From Rheinheimera lutimaris (GTDB taxonomy: Bacteria; Pseudomonadota; Gammaproteobacteria; Enterobacterales; Alteromonadaceae), in NCBI RefSeq assembly GCF_013283795.1, contig NZ_JABSOD010000009.1:113284-177283 (forward strand): 64,000 nt of DNA, read 5' to 3'. The position numbers were made by a program, and so were the translations under genes. The notes under the pieces are model-generated. The model worked only from the letters and a program-made list of their open reading frames with translations, searched no databases and was not told the origin of the DNA. This document shows positions 16,812 through 26,364 of the stretch, in pieces. Every line of letters starts with the position of its first letter. Position 1 is the first letter of the stretch.

Positions 16812-18926
16812 ATGCTGGAATTCTGGGCGTTAACGTCTAAAGGGGTAGAGGAACTGCTGGCGGAGGAAATTCGCGGGCAGGGTGGCGAGATAGTAAAAGT
16901 TACTATGGGCGTAGTGCGCTTTAAAGCCGAATTACGCACCGGCTACCAATTATGTTTGTGGTCGCGTTTGGCTACCCGTATCTTGCGTTTAATACAATCT
17001 GAGCCGGTTACCGCCGAAAGCGATATTTATCAGGTGGCGCAAAAGATTGATTGGCCGCAGCAAATGTCACTGCGCAATACACTGGCGGTAGATTGTGTTG
17101 GCAAACACCCGAAAATCGACAACACCCAGTTTGGTGCTATCCGTTTAAAAGACGCCATTGTTGATCAATTCCGTGAAGAAACCGGTAACAGGCCCGACGT
17201 TGACCGTATGGATCCGGATGTACGCTTCCAGGTGCGGTTGGATAAAAACCATTTCCACTTTTTACAAGACTTTTCCGGTCCGTCTTTGCACCAACGCGGC
17301 TATCGTGCCGGCCAGGGCGAAGCACCGTTAAAGGAACACTTAGCGGCAGCGCTGTTAAAGCGCTCCGGCTGGCAGGCAGAGCAGCCACTGTTTGACCCGT
17401 TTTGCGGTAGCGGCACTATAGTGCTGGAAGCAGCATTGATCGCGCTGAATAAAGCGCCTGGCTTAAGCCGCGAAAAGTTCGCCTTTGAGGGCTGGCCAGG
17501 CCATCGTGACGCTGTTTGGCAGCAATTAAAGCAAGAGGCTAAAGCAGCTGAGCGCACTATACCGGCTACTGTGCAGTTTTGGGGCTCTGATTTTGATGAG
17601 CGTAATTTAGCCAAAGCCAGGCAAAATGCTGCCCGTGCCGGTGTTGCCGCTTATGTGCACTTCGAATATGCCGATGCAACAGCTTTAAAAGCGCCGGTAA
17701 GCTCTACTGCAGGCGTTATTGTTACCAACCCGCCGTATGGCGAGCGCTTGGGCGATTTACCCTCATTAATACCGCTGTACAGTAAGTTTTCCTTAGCGTT
17801 AAAGCAGCACTATCAGGGTTGGCGTTTGGCTATTATTACCTCAAACACCGATTTACTGCGTGCACTGCGTTTATCAAAAAGCAAAAGCTATAAATTTACC
17901 AACGGCCCGCTGGATTGTGATTTCACCTTGTTTGATTTAACTGAAAAACAGGTGGCGGTAAGCTCTGATGCGCCGGCGCTGTTTTTCAGTGAAAGCAGCT
18001 CTTTTGGCAACCGCTTGGCGAAGAATGTAAAACAGCTGCAAAAATGGGCAAAAAAAGAAGGCATAAGCTGCTACCGCTTATATGATGCCGATATTCCGGA
18101 ATATAACGTGGCGGTAGATTGGTATGACGGTGAAGTGGTGGTGCATGAATATGCAGCGCCAGCCACGGTTGATGAGCAGGTATCACAAAAACGCTTGTTT
18201 GATGTGGTAAACCAGGTGCCGCAGGTATTGGGCATCAGCTCTGATAAAATGATTTTAAAAGTGCGTGAAAAGCAAAAAGGCACGTCGCAGTATCAGGCGC
18301 TGAACAAAGCAGGCCAATATAAAGAAGTAAGCGAATACGGCGCGAAGTTTTTAGTTAACCTGCGCGATTACCTTGATACCGGTTTGTTTTTAGACCATCG
18401 CATTACACGCAGAATGATCCAGCAACAAGCCAAAGCTAAAACCGTATTAAACCTGTTTGCTTATACCGGCAGTGCCTCGGTGCATGCTGCTATTGGCGGT
18501 GCCGCCAGTGTTACTACGGTAGATATGTCTAACACCTATTTAGACTGGGCTAAACGCAACTTCACTGTTAATGGCTTAACCGGCAAGCAATATCAGTTTG
18601 AACAAGCAGACTGCCTGCAGTGGCTTAGCCGCTGTCGTGCGCAGTTTGATTTGATTTTTGTTGACCCGCCAACCTTTTCCAACTCGAAACGGATGCAGGA
18701 CAGCTGGGATGTGCAGCGCGACCACGTAAACTTGTTAAATATGCTCACGCCGCGGCTGGTGCCGGGTGGCAAAGTGATTTTCTCTAACAACAAACGTCGC
18801 TTTAAAATTGATACTCAGGCGCTTAACGATGCCGGCTGGCAGGTAAAAGATATCTCGGCGGCTACTTTGCCGGAAGATTATAAGCGTAACCCGAATATTC
18901 ACGTCTGTTTTGAGTTAACACGTTAA
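16812..18926 (+). CDS. rlmL: Bifunctional 23S rRNA methyltransferase RlmKL
   Basis: A 704-residue two-enzyme fusion that makes m2G2445 and m7G2069 on 23S rRNA. An N-terminal THUMP domain (residues 1-155) is followed by the RlmL methyltransferase with FDPFCGSGTIVLEAALIA near 195 and the catalytic TNPPYGERL near 310. The C-terminal RlmK half has LNLFAYTGSASVHAA near 555 and the FVDPPTFSNSKRM motif near 620. I start at the ATG giving MLEFWALTSKG, as in homologues; an upstream in-frame ATG would add 17 residues not seen in the family. The downstream glutaredoxin-like gene begins 4 bp after the stop. Confidence 0.97.
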   Translation: MLEFWALTSKGVEELLAEEIRGQGGEIVKVTMGVVRFKAELRTGYQLCLWSRLATRILRLIQSEPVTAESDIYQVAQKIDWPQQMSLRNTLAVDCVGKHPKIDNTQFGAIRLKDAIVDQFREETGNRPDVDRMDPDVRFQVRLDKNHFHFLQDFSGPSLHQRGYRAGQGEAPLKEHLAAALLKRSGWQAEQPLFDPFCGSGTIVLEAALIALNKAPGLSREKFAFEGWPGHRDAVWQQLKQEAKAAERTIPATVQFWGSDFDERNLAKARQNAARAGVAAYVHFEYADATALKAPVSSTAGVIVTNPPYGERLGDLPSLIPLYSKFSLALKQHYQGWRLAIITSNTDLLRALRLSKSKSYKFTNGPLDCDFTLFDLTEKQVAVSSDAPALFFSESSSFGNRLAKNVKQLQKWAKKEGISCYRLYDADIPEYNVAVDWYDGEVVVHEYAAPATVDEQVSQKRLFDVVNQVPQVLGISSDKMILKVREKQKGTSQYQALNKAGQYKEVSEYGAKFLVNLRDYLDTGLFLDHRITRRMIQQQAKAKTVLNLFAYTGSASVHAAIGGAASVTTVDMSNTYLDWAKRNFTVNGLTGKQYQFEQADCLQWLSRCRAQFDLIFVDPPTFSNSKRMQDSWDVQRDHVNLLNMLTPRLVPGGKVIFSNNKRRFKIDTQALNDAGWQVKDISAATLPEDYKRNPNIHVCFELTR

Positions 18927-18930
18927 CAGT

Positions 18931-19167
18931 ATGCAGCAGACGTTAACGTTATACAGTACCTGGGGCTGTCATCTGTGTGAGCAGGCTGAGCAGTTGCTGC
19001 AGCAAGCCGGGCTGGAAGGGCAGTTTCAGGTTACCGATATTGTCGATGACGAGCAGGCATTTGCGCGCTACCGCTTAATGATCCCGGTGTTACGCCGGGG
19101 AGATAACGAATTGTGCTGGCCCTTTGATGCGGACCGGCTTGCAACATGGCTTAAGGATGTAAAGTAG
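18931..19167 (+). CDS. Glutaredoxin-family thiol-redox protein (DUF836-like)
   Basis: A 78-residue thioredoxin-fold protein with a CHLC redox motif at residues 13-16 after the first strand (TLTLYSTWG) and a cis-Pro loop (MIPVLRR). This short form is regularly found between rlmKL and uup in gammaproteobacteria. Its substrate is unknown. It lies between rlmKL (4-bp gap) and uup (1-bp overlap), so the three are probably one operon. Confidence 0.82.
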   Translation: MQQTLTLYSTWGCHLCEQAEQLLQQAGLEGQFQVTDIVDDEQAFARYRLMIPVLRRGDNELCWPFDADRLATWLKDVK

Positions 19168-21068
19168 TGGAATTATTACGTTTTCAGCAGGCGTGTTTAG
19201 CCTTTGGTACGCACCCGATTTTGGATCACGTCGATTTTAGCTTGTTTAGCGGTGAGCGCGTGTGTCTGGTAGGGCGCAACGGCGCCGGCAAATCGTCGTT
19301 TTTGAAATTGCTGACCGGTCAGCAAAACTTGGATGATGGCCAGATAGTGGTGAATACCGGCGTGGTGCTGAGCCGACTGGAACAAGATCCACCGGCCAAA
19401 ATGGATGTGAAAATTGCCGACTTTATCCGTGAAGGCGCCGGTGATTTAGCGCAAATTGCACAGCAGTTTTATACCTTGTCAGAAAATTTAGACGGCGCCT
19501 CAGATGCCGATTATCGCTTGTTTGAGCAGTTACAAAGTGAAATGGATACCCGCGATGGTTGGGGGCTGGATTCCCGCGTAGCTGATTTGTGCCAGCAGTT
19601 TGACATGAACCCCGATGCCAGTTTAGCCACCTTATCCGGCGGCTGGTTACGTAAAGCCGCCCTGGCGCGGGCTTTAGCCGCCAGACCGGATATTTTATTA
19701 CTCGATGAGCCAACCAACCATTTGGATGTGGCAGCTATCCAGTGGCTGGAGCAATTTTTACTGAATTTCTCCGGTGCCATTATCTTTATCTCACACGACC
19801 GTGCCTTTATCCGTGCTTTGGCTACCCGCATTATTGATCTCGACCGCGGCCAGTTAACCTCGCACCCGGGCAATTATCAGGAATACCTGGATCGTAAACA
19901 AAAAATGCTCGAAGACGAACAGCAGCACAATGCACTGTTTGACAAAAAACTGGCCGAAGAGGAAGTGTGGATCCGTCAGGGCATTAAAGCCAGGCGTACC
20001 CGTAACGAAGGTCGTGTAAGAGCACTGAAAGCGCTGCGCCGCGAACGCGCTGAGCGGGTCGAAACTTTAGGCAAAGTAGACTTTAATATTGAGCAAGCGG
20101 ACCGCTCCGGTAAGCTGGTATTTGAAACCAAAGCCATCAGCTGCAGTTTTAATGGTAAAACTGTAATAGACAAGCTTGATTTGCTGGTAATGCGTGGTGA
20201 TCGTATTGCTCTGGTTGGCCCTAACGGGGTGGGTAAATCAACGCTGATTAAGCTGTTATTGGGTGACTATAAACACGATAGCGGCGAGATAAAGCGCGGT
20301 ACTAATATTGAGGTGGCTTATTTTGACCAGCACCGTATCTCCCTCGATTTAGAGGCTACAGTGCAGGACAACGTCTCTGAAGGTAAGCAGGAGATCATGC
20401 AAAACGGTAAAAGCCGGCATGTGCTCAGCTACCTGCAAGATTTTTTATTTCCACCGGCACGGGCCCGTACTCCGGTAAAAGCTTTATCCGGTGGTGAAAA
20501 AAACCGTTTATTGCTGGCCAAATTATTTGCCAGACCAAGTAACTTGTTGATCCTCGATGAGCCAACCAACGACTTAGATGTTGAAACACTGGAGTTGCTG
20601 GAAGATATTTTACAGCAATATCAAGGCACAGTGTTATTGGTTAGCCATGACCGCGAGTTTGTTAATAACACCGTTACCAGTTCGCTACTGTTTGCCGGAG
20701 CCGGCCGTATTATTGATATAGCCGGTGGCTATGACGACGTTATTGCTTACCAGCAACGCATGCAAGCACCTGCTACCACAGCACAAAAAGTGACAAAAGC
20801 ATCACAGGCTGTAACAGAAGAAATACCACCACAGGCTTCTGTTGCCGGTACTAAGAAGTTATCATACAAAGAACAACGTGAACTGGAACAACTGCCCGCT
20901 TTGCTGGAACAGCTTGAAACTGAACTGGAAGCCTTGCAGAGCAAAGTGAATGATGCCGAGTTCTTTAAGCAGAGTGCTGAGCAAACGCAAGCCACGTTGA
21001 ACCAATTACAACAGACCGAGTCGAAGCTGGCGCAAGCGTATGCACGCTGGGAAGAATTAGACGCATAA
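19167..21068 (+). CDS. uup: ABC-F family ATPase Uup
   Basis: A 633-residue soluble ABC-F protein with two ATPase domains and no membrane segment. The Walker A motifs are GRNGAGKSS near residue 36 and GPNGVGKST near 350, the signatures are LSGGWLRK and LSGGEKNR, and the Walker B motifs are [11 protein letters not shown] and LILDEPTNDLD. A linker helix pair and a C-terminal coiled coil (about 565-630, rich in Glu/Gln/Leu) are typical of Uup, which is linked to ribosome function and precise excision of transposons. Translation starts at GTG, overlapping the preceding TAG by one base, with AAGGA upstream. Confidence 0.93.
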   Translation: MELLRFQQACLAFGTHPILDHVDFSLFSGERVCLVGRNGAGKSSFLKLLTGQQNLDDGQIVVNTGVVLSRLEQDPPAKMDVKIADFIREGAGDLAQIAQQFYTLSENLDGASDADYRLFEQLQSEMDTRDGWGLDSRVADLCQQFDMNPDASLATLSGGWLRKAALARALAARPDILLLDEPTNHLDVAAIQWLEQFLLNFSGAIIFISHDRAFIRALATRIIDLDRGQLTSHPGNYQEYLDRKQKMLEDEQQHNALFDKKLAEEEVWIRQGIKARRTRNEGRVRALKALRRERAERVETLGKVDFNIEQADRSGKLVFETKAISCSFNGKTVIDKLDLLVMRGDRIALVGPNGVGKSTLIKLLLGDYKHDSGEIKRGTNIEVAYFDQHRISLDLEATVQDNVSEGKQEIMQNGKSRHVLSYLQDFLFPPARARTPVKALSGGEKNRLLLAKLFARPSNLLILDEPTNDLDVETLELLEDILQQYQGTVLLVSHDREFVNNTVTSSLLFAGAGRIIDIAGGYDDVIAYQQRMQAPATTAQKVTKASQAVTEEIPPQASVAGTKKLSYKEQRELEQLPALLEQLETELEALQSKVNDAEFFKQSAEQTQATLNQLQQTESKLAQAYARWEELDA

Positions 21069-21096
21069 GAATCGTAGTAAATTTTAGGGGCCCCGA

Positions 21097-22845
21097 ATGA
21101 AGTTATCACGCATCAGCCTGGCGATATTGCCGCTGTTAAGTCTGTGTTCTGTACAAGCGGCAGTGTACAGCGTTGTTGAGATTGGTGAAGTCAGCGAAGT
21201 AAAGTCCACGTATGCTGCGGCAATAAATGATGCCGGCAGTGTGGTTGTTAATGGTGCTTTAAGTACTAATACATCGGGCAATGGTAATGGTTTAGGGGCA
21301 TTTAATTTCCCGTTAGATCTTGATGCGATAGATTTTGAAAGCGCCGCTGTGACTGCATTACTATCGGATCAGCAGTTGGCTGATGCGATAAACGGCAATA
21401 TTGATGCTACTGTGCTGAATATTTTGTTGCGTTTGAACCCTGCTGGTCAGCCCATCGGCTCTGCGCTGAGTTATATTGGTGGCACGGACGGTATATTACA
21501 AAATATGCCGCTACGCGATGTTGCACTGCAGCGGCGTAACAGCGAATACCTGTACGATATTAATAATGCCGGCATTGCGGTGGGTACAGCCAGTACAACG
21601 TTTAATTTACAAAGTTTTACGCCAGAACCAACAGACACGACGCCAGAACCTGAAGAGCGAAATGTGTGGGTGCCTGAGCTGTCTTATCAATTGGGCGTGG
21701 TGCTACAAGATAATCAGGTAACCACTATTCCTGCACCTTACCAACAACTGGGTGGTGGTTTTACTGTAGTTAGAGCTATTAGCGATAGCGGCTGGATTGC
21801 CGGTTATGGCAGTATTGATTTGGTCGATGAAGCTGTTGCCTCCCTAGAAGGAAATTGCGATGGTGATAGTCAGCCGGAGAGTCTCTGTTATTACAGCTAT
21901 CACACCAACAGTACGACAATACCTGGTGCCTACAACCAGCTGCTAAATTCATTTGGTTATACGCAAAGGGGCTTATTATGGCAACTGAATGGCAGTGAAG
22001 TTTCTACGCCAAAAATTTTAAGCTTTTTAGGTGATAAAAGTAGTCAGGCAGTTCATAACAGAGAAGGTTTTAAAGCAATTAACTATTATAGCCGCGCTTT
22101 GGACGTAAATAACTCAGGTGTTGCGGTGGGCGTGTCATTATACAGCGACTCAGACAGGGTTGCAGTTACCAGAGATCAGATATATCGCACTGAGCATGCA
22201 ACGTTATTTGTTGACGACGAAGCGCTGCCAATTATTGATGTTGCTGAATGGATTAGCAGTAGAGCTATTGCAATTAACAACAATGATATTGTGGTTGGCT
22301 ACGCGAGTAAAACAATTAATTCGCAAACCCGCAGCAAGTTTTTTTACCACGATTACAGTTCTGCGCAAACCGTATTTCCGCAAGACCTGTTTACCAGCTC
22401 AACTTCTATGCCGAACGCCATAAATGATCTTGATCAAGTAGTGGGTAGCGCAGAGGTAATGTTGGCCGGTACCACTACCCGGCGTTTGCATGGCTTTATT
22501 TATGATATCGCGGCTGATAGCTTCCGTGACTTGAATAGCTTAATTGGGTGCGACCTGCCTTACACCATCGTGGATGCAAAGGATATTAACAACAACGGTG
22601 AGATTTTGGCTACTGCTCTGGTGAAACGTGAGCTGCGTGATGCGTTTGGTGATGTTGTGTTAGATGACGCTGGCAACGCTATCGAAGAAGATGTAGCAAC
22701 AGGGGTGAAATTATTGCCCATAGCTAATGGCGAAGCCGAAAATTGCAGCACAGAGGAAACGTCATACGAACGTAAGGGGGGCACTTTACCCTGGAGTTTA
22801 TTACTAGTGCTAAGCACTCTTTGTTTCTTTCGTTTACGGAGCTAA
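21097..22845 (+). CDS. DUF3466 family secreted protein with GlyGly-CTERM-like tail
   Basis: A 582-residue exported protein of unknown function. It has a signal peptide (RISLAILPLLSLCSVQA) and repeated INDAG / INNAG / VNNSG / INNND / INNNG motifs across its length, which suggest a repeated beta structure. The end (KGGTLPWSLLLVLSTLCFFRLRS) has the Gly-Gly, hydrophobic helix and basic terminus of GlyGly-CTERM sorting signals; that assignment is inference. Its place between uup and rmf is conserved in Vibrio- and Shewanella-type genomes. A strong terminator follows. Confidence 0.82.
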   Translation: MKLSRISLAILPLLSLCSVQAAVYSVVEIGEVSEVKSTYAAAINDAGSVVVNGALSTNTSGNGNGLGAFNFPLDLDAIDFESAAVTALLSDQQLADAINGNIDATVLNILLRLNPAGQPIGSALSYIGGTDGILQNMPLRDVALQRRNSEYLYDINNAGIAVGTASTTFNLQSFTPEPTDTTPEPEERNVWVPELSYQLGVVLQDNQVTTIPAPYQQLGGGFTVVRAISDSGWIAGYGSIDLVDEAVASLEGNCDGDSQPESLCYYSYHTNSTTIPGAYNQLLNSFGYTQRGLLWQLNGSEVSTPKILSFLGDKSSQAVHNREGFKAINYYSRALDVNNSGVAVGVSLYSDSDRVAVTRDQIYRTEHATLFVDDEALPIIDVAEWISSRAIAINNNDIVVGYASKTINSQTRSKFFYHDYSSAQTVFPQDLFTSSTSMPNAINDLDQVVGSAEVMLAGTTTRRLHGFIYDIAADSFRDLNSLIGCDLPYTIVDAKDINNNGEILATALVKRELRDAFGDVVLDDAGNAIEEDVATGVKLLPIANGEAENCSTEETSYERKGGTLPWSLLLVLSTLCFFRLRS

Positions 22846-22860
22846 TATTATTCAGATTGA

Positions 22861-22896
22861 AAGTAAGCGGCGGTTTATCCGCCGCTTACTTTTTTC
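22861..22896 (+). terminator. Rho-independent terminator after the DUF3466 gene
   Basis: A perfect 13-bp stem (AAGTAAGCGGCGG and its complement) with a 5-base loop runs into a T tract. It separates the core operon from the AT-rich insertion on the opposite strand. Confidence 0.92.
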
Positions 22897-22910
22897 AAAG
22901 TAAATGAAAA

Positions 22911-23675
22911 CTATTTAACAAGCTCATGATTTAAAATAACCTTTCTTTGCTTAGGTGTTGAGGTATTCCAAGTGTTTGCTAGTTCAATAATTTCGTAGTA
23001 GTCACTTGACTCTATATTTTTGGCAAGGTCATTAACAATGTCATCTTTATTAAGTATTTTTGCATAAAATAGTTTTTGCATTTCGTCGAAAGCTACATTG
23101 TCAAAATTCATGTCTATATCATTCATCGCCTCTTGTGACCATGTCGAGGCTTGCATCAACCAATATCTACCGTGAGAGAACCCAGGAGGGTTAATCTTTG
23201 CTAACATAAGTTCAGCATATTGATTTCCAAGTTTCAATTCTTCTTCATATCTTAGACTAAGTTGGCCCCAATCTTTGACAGTTACTCCTTCGCACTTTGA
23301 GATATCATTATCAACCTCAGCATAATCATCACCTGTAGTTAGCCTTTCCTGAATATATTCATCGACATTTGAATTGCTTTGTACTGACCTGCAAAATTCA
23401 GTAAAAAAATATTCGGATAATTCTTTAAGATACCATTCTTTTAACGGTTCAATTGGCTCGTCAATTGTTTCCGCATCCGCAATGTTAAATGTGTCGGACT
23501 GTTCTTCTGACGGAGTTGCATTGCTGCTGCTAACTCCAGTATCTCGTTCACCTGTTTTTGCATGATAAATGGATTTACTCTCTTCTTGCCTATCGTTATT
23601 ATCAGTTAAAATATATATAACTGACAATGTGATTGGAAAGAAGAGGGTGATTAACACTCTCTTCTTCATATTCAT
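22911..23675 (-). CDS. Unrecognised membrane-anchored acidic protein
   Basis: A 254-residue protein I do not recognise. A short basic N-terminus and one hydrophobic segment (RVLITLFFPITLSVIYIL) act as a signal anchor, followed by a Ser/Glu/Asp-rich linker and a helical domain with three cysteines. I start at the ATG giving MNMKKRV; the frame is open upstream but would overlap the preceding gene and bury the hydrophobic segment. It is downstream of the secreted-protein gene by 14 bp, so they probably form a two-gene unit. Base composition is AT-rich compared with the flanking core genes. Confidence 0.55.
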   Translation of the reverse strand: MNMKKRVLITLFFPITLSVIYILTDNNDRQEESKSIYHAKTGERDTGVSSSNATPSEEQSDTFNIADAETIDEPIEPLKEWYLKELSEYFFTEFCRSVQSNSNVDEYIQERLTTGDDYAEVDNDISKCEGVTVKDWGQLSLRYEEELKLGNQYAELMLAKINPPGFSHGRYWLMQASTWSQEAMNDIDMNFDNVAFDEMQKLFYAKILNKDDIVNDLAKNIESSDYYEIIELANTWNTSTPKQRKVILNHELVK

Positions 23676-23689
23676 AATTCTAACTATAT

Positions 23690-24766
23690 TTATGGGATTT
23701 GACAGGTTGGGCAAGGTCTTACATCAATAGGTCTCGGTGGGGCTGTTTCAAATATTTTTTTCAATGAGCTTGACATGTTGCCATCACTGACGGTTACAAT
23801 TGCACTGTAATAGTTACCAGAAATCCCGCTCAAGCTAATTGTTTTGCCTGTTTTGTAATGCTTTCTATTATTGATATCTGTGACTTCCCATGTGTAAGAT
23901 AAATAACTGTCGGCTGTGTGTTTGTCCGTAGCTGATGCAGTCAGGTTGCTTGCGTTCTTAACTATAGAATGAATTGTAGGTTTTGCATTTCTTTCTACTT
24001 TTATTTTATATAATGTTGTTGCATAACACTTTTCACCATTTATTTTAGCTGATGGCCAATCCATATTAATATTTCCGGTAAAATCGCTGCCAATGCTGCC
24101 ACCAATGCTAAAAGAGTACTCTCTTGTACCACGTGACATATTGCTTAACACTTGGTAAGTTTTCGGATTATTGTCTATGGAAAAGGTCATTGGGCCAGTA
24201 TTGCTATGTCCGTTTTTTCTTCCGTTAATTACATTTGGTGCCTTCTCATTTCCAAAGCTTGGGTCTGACGGGCTGATTATCCATTGCGAATACCATTTAT
24301 CCAGTCTGTTTGTGCCTCTTTTACTCTGATCTTTTTGATGTAATTCATAAGGTGTGTTTGCAGATATCGTATAGGTATCTGCCTTAAAATTAATTTGTGT
24401 GGGTATAAACCAATTTTCGCTAGTCGGCATATGAGAACCTACAACACTCATAGGAACTTCACTTCGGCTTTGGCATCCTATAGGTCCGGGTAAAATGGAC
24501 AGGTCTAACGATCCACGTATGACCTCAACATCATCAATATAGGAACCTCTAATTTGTCTTTGAGCGTACTTACAGCCTCGCTTGAAAATAGTATTAGTAA
24601 TTGCAGCGAGACTAAACCAACTACTTGTATCATTCCACTTAACCGTCTGCCCATTGGGTTTGCATGAGTACTCAGTCAGCGGTATTTGCTCGAATGTACT
24701 CGAATGGACAGATGGTGATACCATAACGAGAATGGCTAAGTATTTAATAGTGTTATAGTTTTTCAT
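23690..24766 (-). CDS. Unrecognised secreted protein with C-terminal PKD-like domain
   Basis: A 358-residue protein with a Sec signal peptide (IKYLAILVMVSPSVHS). The middle is a beta-rich domain of unknown family with several cysteines. Residues 260-340 (NASNLTASATDKHTADSYLSYTWEVTD ... GNYYSAIVTVSDG) read like a PKD / immunoglobulin-like repeat. The end has a CPTC motif in a proline-rich tail. It is probably exported to the periplasm or surface. AT-rich composition and a position inside an otherwise conserved core block suggest horizontal gain together with the downstream gene. Confidence 0.55.
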   Translation of the reverse strand: MKNYNTIKYLAILVMVSPSVHSSTFEQIPLTEYSCKPNGQTVKWNDTSSWFSLAAITNTIFKRGCKYAQRQIRGSYIDDVEVIRGSLDLSILPGPIGCQSRSEVPMSVVGSHMPTSENWFIPTQINFKADTYTISANTPYELHQKDQSKRGTNRLDKWYSQWIISPSDPSFGNEKAPNVINGRKNGHSNTGPMTFSIDNNPKTYQVLSNMSRGTREYSFSIGGSIGSDFTGNINMDWPSAKINGEKCYATTLYKIKVERNAKPTIHSIVKNASNLTASATDKHTADSYLSYTWEVTDINNRKHYKTGKTISLSGISGNYYSAIVTVSDGNMSSSLKKIFETAPPRPIDVRPCPTCQIP

Positions 24767-25102
24767 TTATTTTTCCATTGTTAAAAAACGGTGGCATTAT
24801 AGCCATAAATAATTTTATGTAAATAATTTATTTTGTTTTTTACTGTGCATGCTCATTTTTTGCTTTTAAGTTTTAGAAAGTTAATTTTTCTGAGTGATAT
24901 ATGCGGGGTCATTTTTATAATAATTAGGTATAAATAAATCTGTCATCAAATCTTAAACAAGTTCAGTTTGTTAGCCGTTGTCAAGTAATTAATCTGCTGT
25001 ATTCAAATTGAACCTTTGAGCAGTCCGGGCTATCTATTAACAGGTAGCCGCAGGATATGTTGTGGTTATTTTTATCACATAAAAGTTGAGGAAGACCGCC
25101 GT
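24767..25102. other. AT-rich intergenic region upstream of rmf
   Basis: 336 bp between the divergent secreted-protein gene and rmf, strongly AT-rich, without a supported gene. It must hold the promoters of both genes, but I see no unambiguous -35/-10 pair. A frame open from 25016 into rmf lacks coding character before the true rmf start. Confidence 0.4.
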
Positions 25103-25285
25103 ATGAAAAGACAAAAACGTGATCGTCTGGAACGTGCTCATGCTCAAGGTTATCGTGCCGGTGTTACCGGACGGTCAAAAGAAATTTGCCCTTATCAAGG
25201 TTTAGATACGCGCTCACAATGGTTAGGAGGCTGGCGCGAGGCCATCGAAGATCGCAATGTTGGATTATTTAACAAAGGCCAATAG
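25103..25285 (+). CDS. rmf: Ribosome modulation factor
   Basis: A 60-residue basic protein matching RMF, which dimerises 70S ribosomes into inactive 100S particles in stationary phase. The conserved sequence RLERAHAQGYRAGVTGRSKEICPY...SQWLGGWREA is complete. The start is the ATG after GAGGAAG, which gives the standard family length. It is convergent with fabA, and the two share a bidirectional terminator. Confidence 0.95.
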   Translation: MKRQKRDRLERAHAQGYRAGVTGRSKEICPYQGLDTRSQWLGGWREAIEDRNVGLFNKGQ

Positions 25286-25310
25286 TTTTCTGTACATCTT
25301 TTAACGCATT

Positions 25311-25347
25311 AAAAAAGCCCCGGCAAGAGTATTCTGCGGGGCTTTTG
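25311..25347. terminator. Bidirectional terminator between rmf and fabA
   Basis: AAAAGCCCCG and CGGGGCTTTT pair around a 15-base loop. A run of six Ts follows on the minus strand (fabA) and four on the plus strand (rmf). Confidence 0.85.
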
Positions 25348-25366
25348 TCATTGTAGTGCAATTACA

Positions 25367-25879
25367 TCAGAAGCTGGATGTATCCTGAAATAAACCAACT
25401 TTTAAATCTTCTGCTGCATAAATGTCGCGGCCATCCACACTGACAACACCATCAGCAATACCCATAAACAGTTTACGTTTAATCACGCGCTTCATATTGA
25501 TGGTATAAGTAACTTTTTTTGCCGTTGGCAGAATTTGACCGGTAAACTTAACCTCGCCCACGCCCAGGGCGCGGCCTTTACCCGGGCCTTCACACCAACC
25601 TAAAAAGAAGCCGACTAATTGCCACATCGCGTCCAGGCCTAAACAGCCGGGCATTACCGGGTCGCCTTTAAAATGACAGGCGAAAAACCAGAGATCCGGC
25701 GTAATATCCAGCTCAGCGATAATTTGGCCTTTACCGTATAAGCCGCCTTCTTCTGAAATGTGGATTATGCGGTCCATCATTAACATATTGTCAGATGGTA
25801 GTTGGCTGTTGCCTTCACCAAATAATTCGCCGTTAGCACAAGCGATTAAATCTTCTTTTGTAAAGCTATTCTTAGTCAT
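25367..25879 (-). CDS. fabA: 3-hydroxydecanoyl-ACP dehydratase/isomerase
   Basis: A 170-residue hotdog-fold enzyme that dehydrates 3-hydroxydecanoyl-ACP and isomerises trans-2 to cis-3-decenoyl-ACP, the branch point for unsaturated fatty acids. The catalytic His69 and Asp83 are in [20 protein letters not shown]. The length matches E. coli FabA (172). A fabB gene is not in the window. Confidence 0.97.
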   Translation of the reverse strand: MTKNSFTKEDLIACANGELFGEGNSQLPSDNMLMMDRIIHISEEGGLYGKGQIIAELDITPDLWFFACHFKGDPVMPGCLGLDAMWQLVGFFLGWCEGPGKGRALGVGEVKFTGQILPTAKKVTYTINMKRVIKRKLFMGIADGVVSVDGRDIYAAEDLKVGLFQDTSSF

Positions 25880-26024
25880 GTATGTTTAATCCAGTGAAAA
25901 TACCGGGCCACTTTAGCGAACACTTGTACGCCAGACAAGTCCGATTTGTATAAAGCCTGATATTTACCTGCAAACCGGCCTTCCGGTTAAGTGTATGACA
26001 GTATGATTGCCAAAGAGTGACATC

Positions 26025-26282
26025 ATGACCAATTCCAGTGGAAAAGCGCTGACCAACGCTGAAAAACAACAACGCTATCGCGAGCGGCAAAAACAATCCG
26101 GTAAAAAAGAGCTGCGCGGCTATCTGACGCCCGAGGCGTTAAGCTGTTATGAAGAGATCCAGAAAAAAACCGAATGGAGCGACAGTATCTTACTCAGTAA
26201 TGCTATCCGTTTAATGTATGCCGCGCATAAATGTGGCCAGGTGGGGATTTTAAACAGTTGGTTAACCGAGCATAAGCGCTGA
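26025..26282 (+). CDS. Small basic protein, possible ribbon-helix-helix type
   Basis: An 85-residue protein. A charged N-terminal stretch (TNAEKQQRYRERQKQSGKKE) precedes LRGYLTPEALSCYEEIQKKTEWSDSILLSNAIRLMY, which has the strand-helix-helix pattern of small DNA-binding regulators. I cannot assign a family. The start is an ATG; a TTG 18 bases upstream is possible. It stands alone between fabA (divergent) and the QueD-like gene. Confidence 0.6.
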   Translation: MTNSSGKALTNAEKQQRYRERQKQSGKKELRGYLTPEALSCYEEIQKKTEWSDSILLSNAIRLMYAAHKCGQVGILNSWLTEHKR

Positions 26283-26364
26283 ACACCTGCGCTGCAGGTG
26301 TTGTCGTCGCGGGTAAAGCGTTATAATGCCGTTAGTATATGCCTGAGTAACCAGAGAGCTGTAA

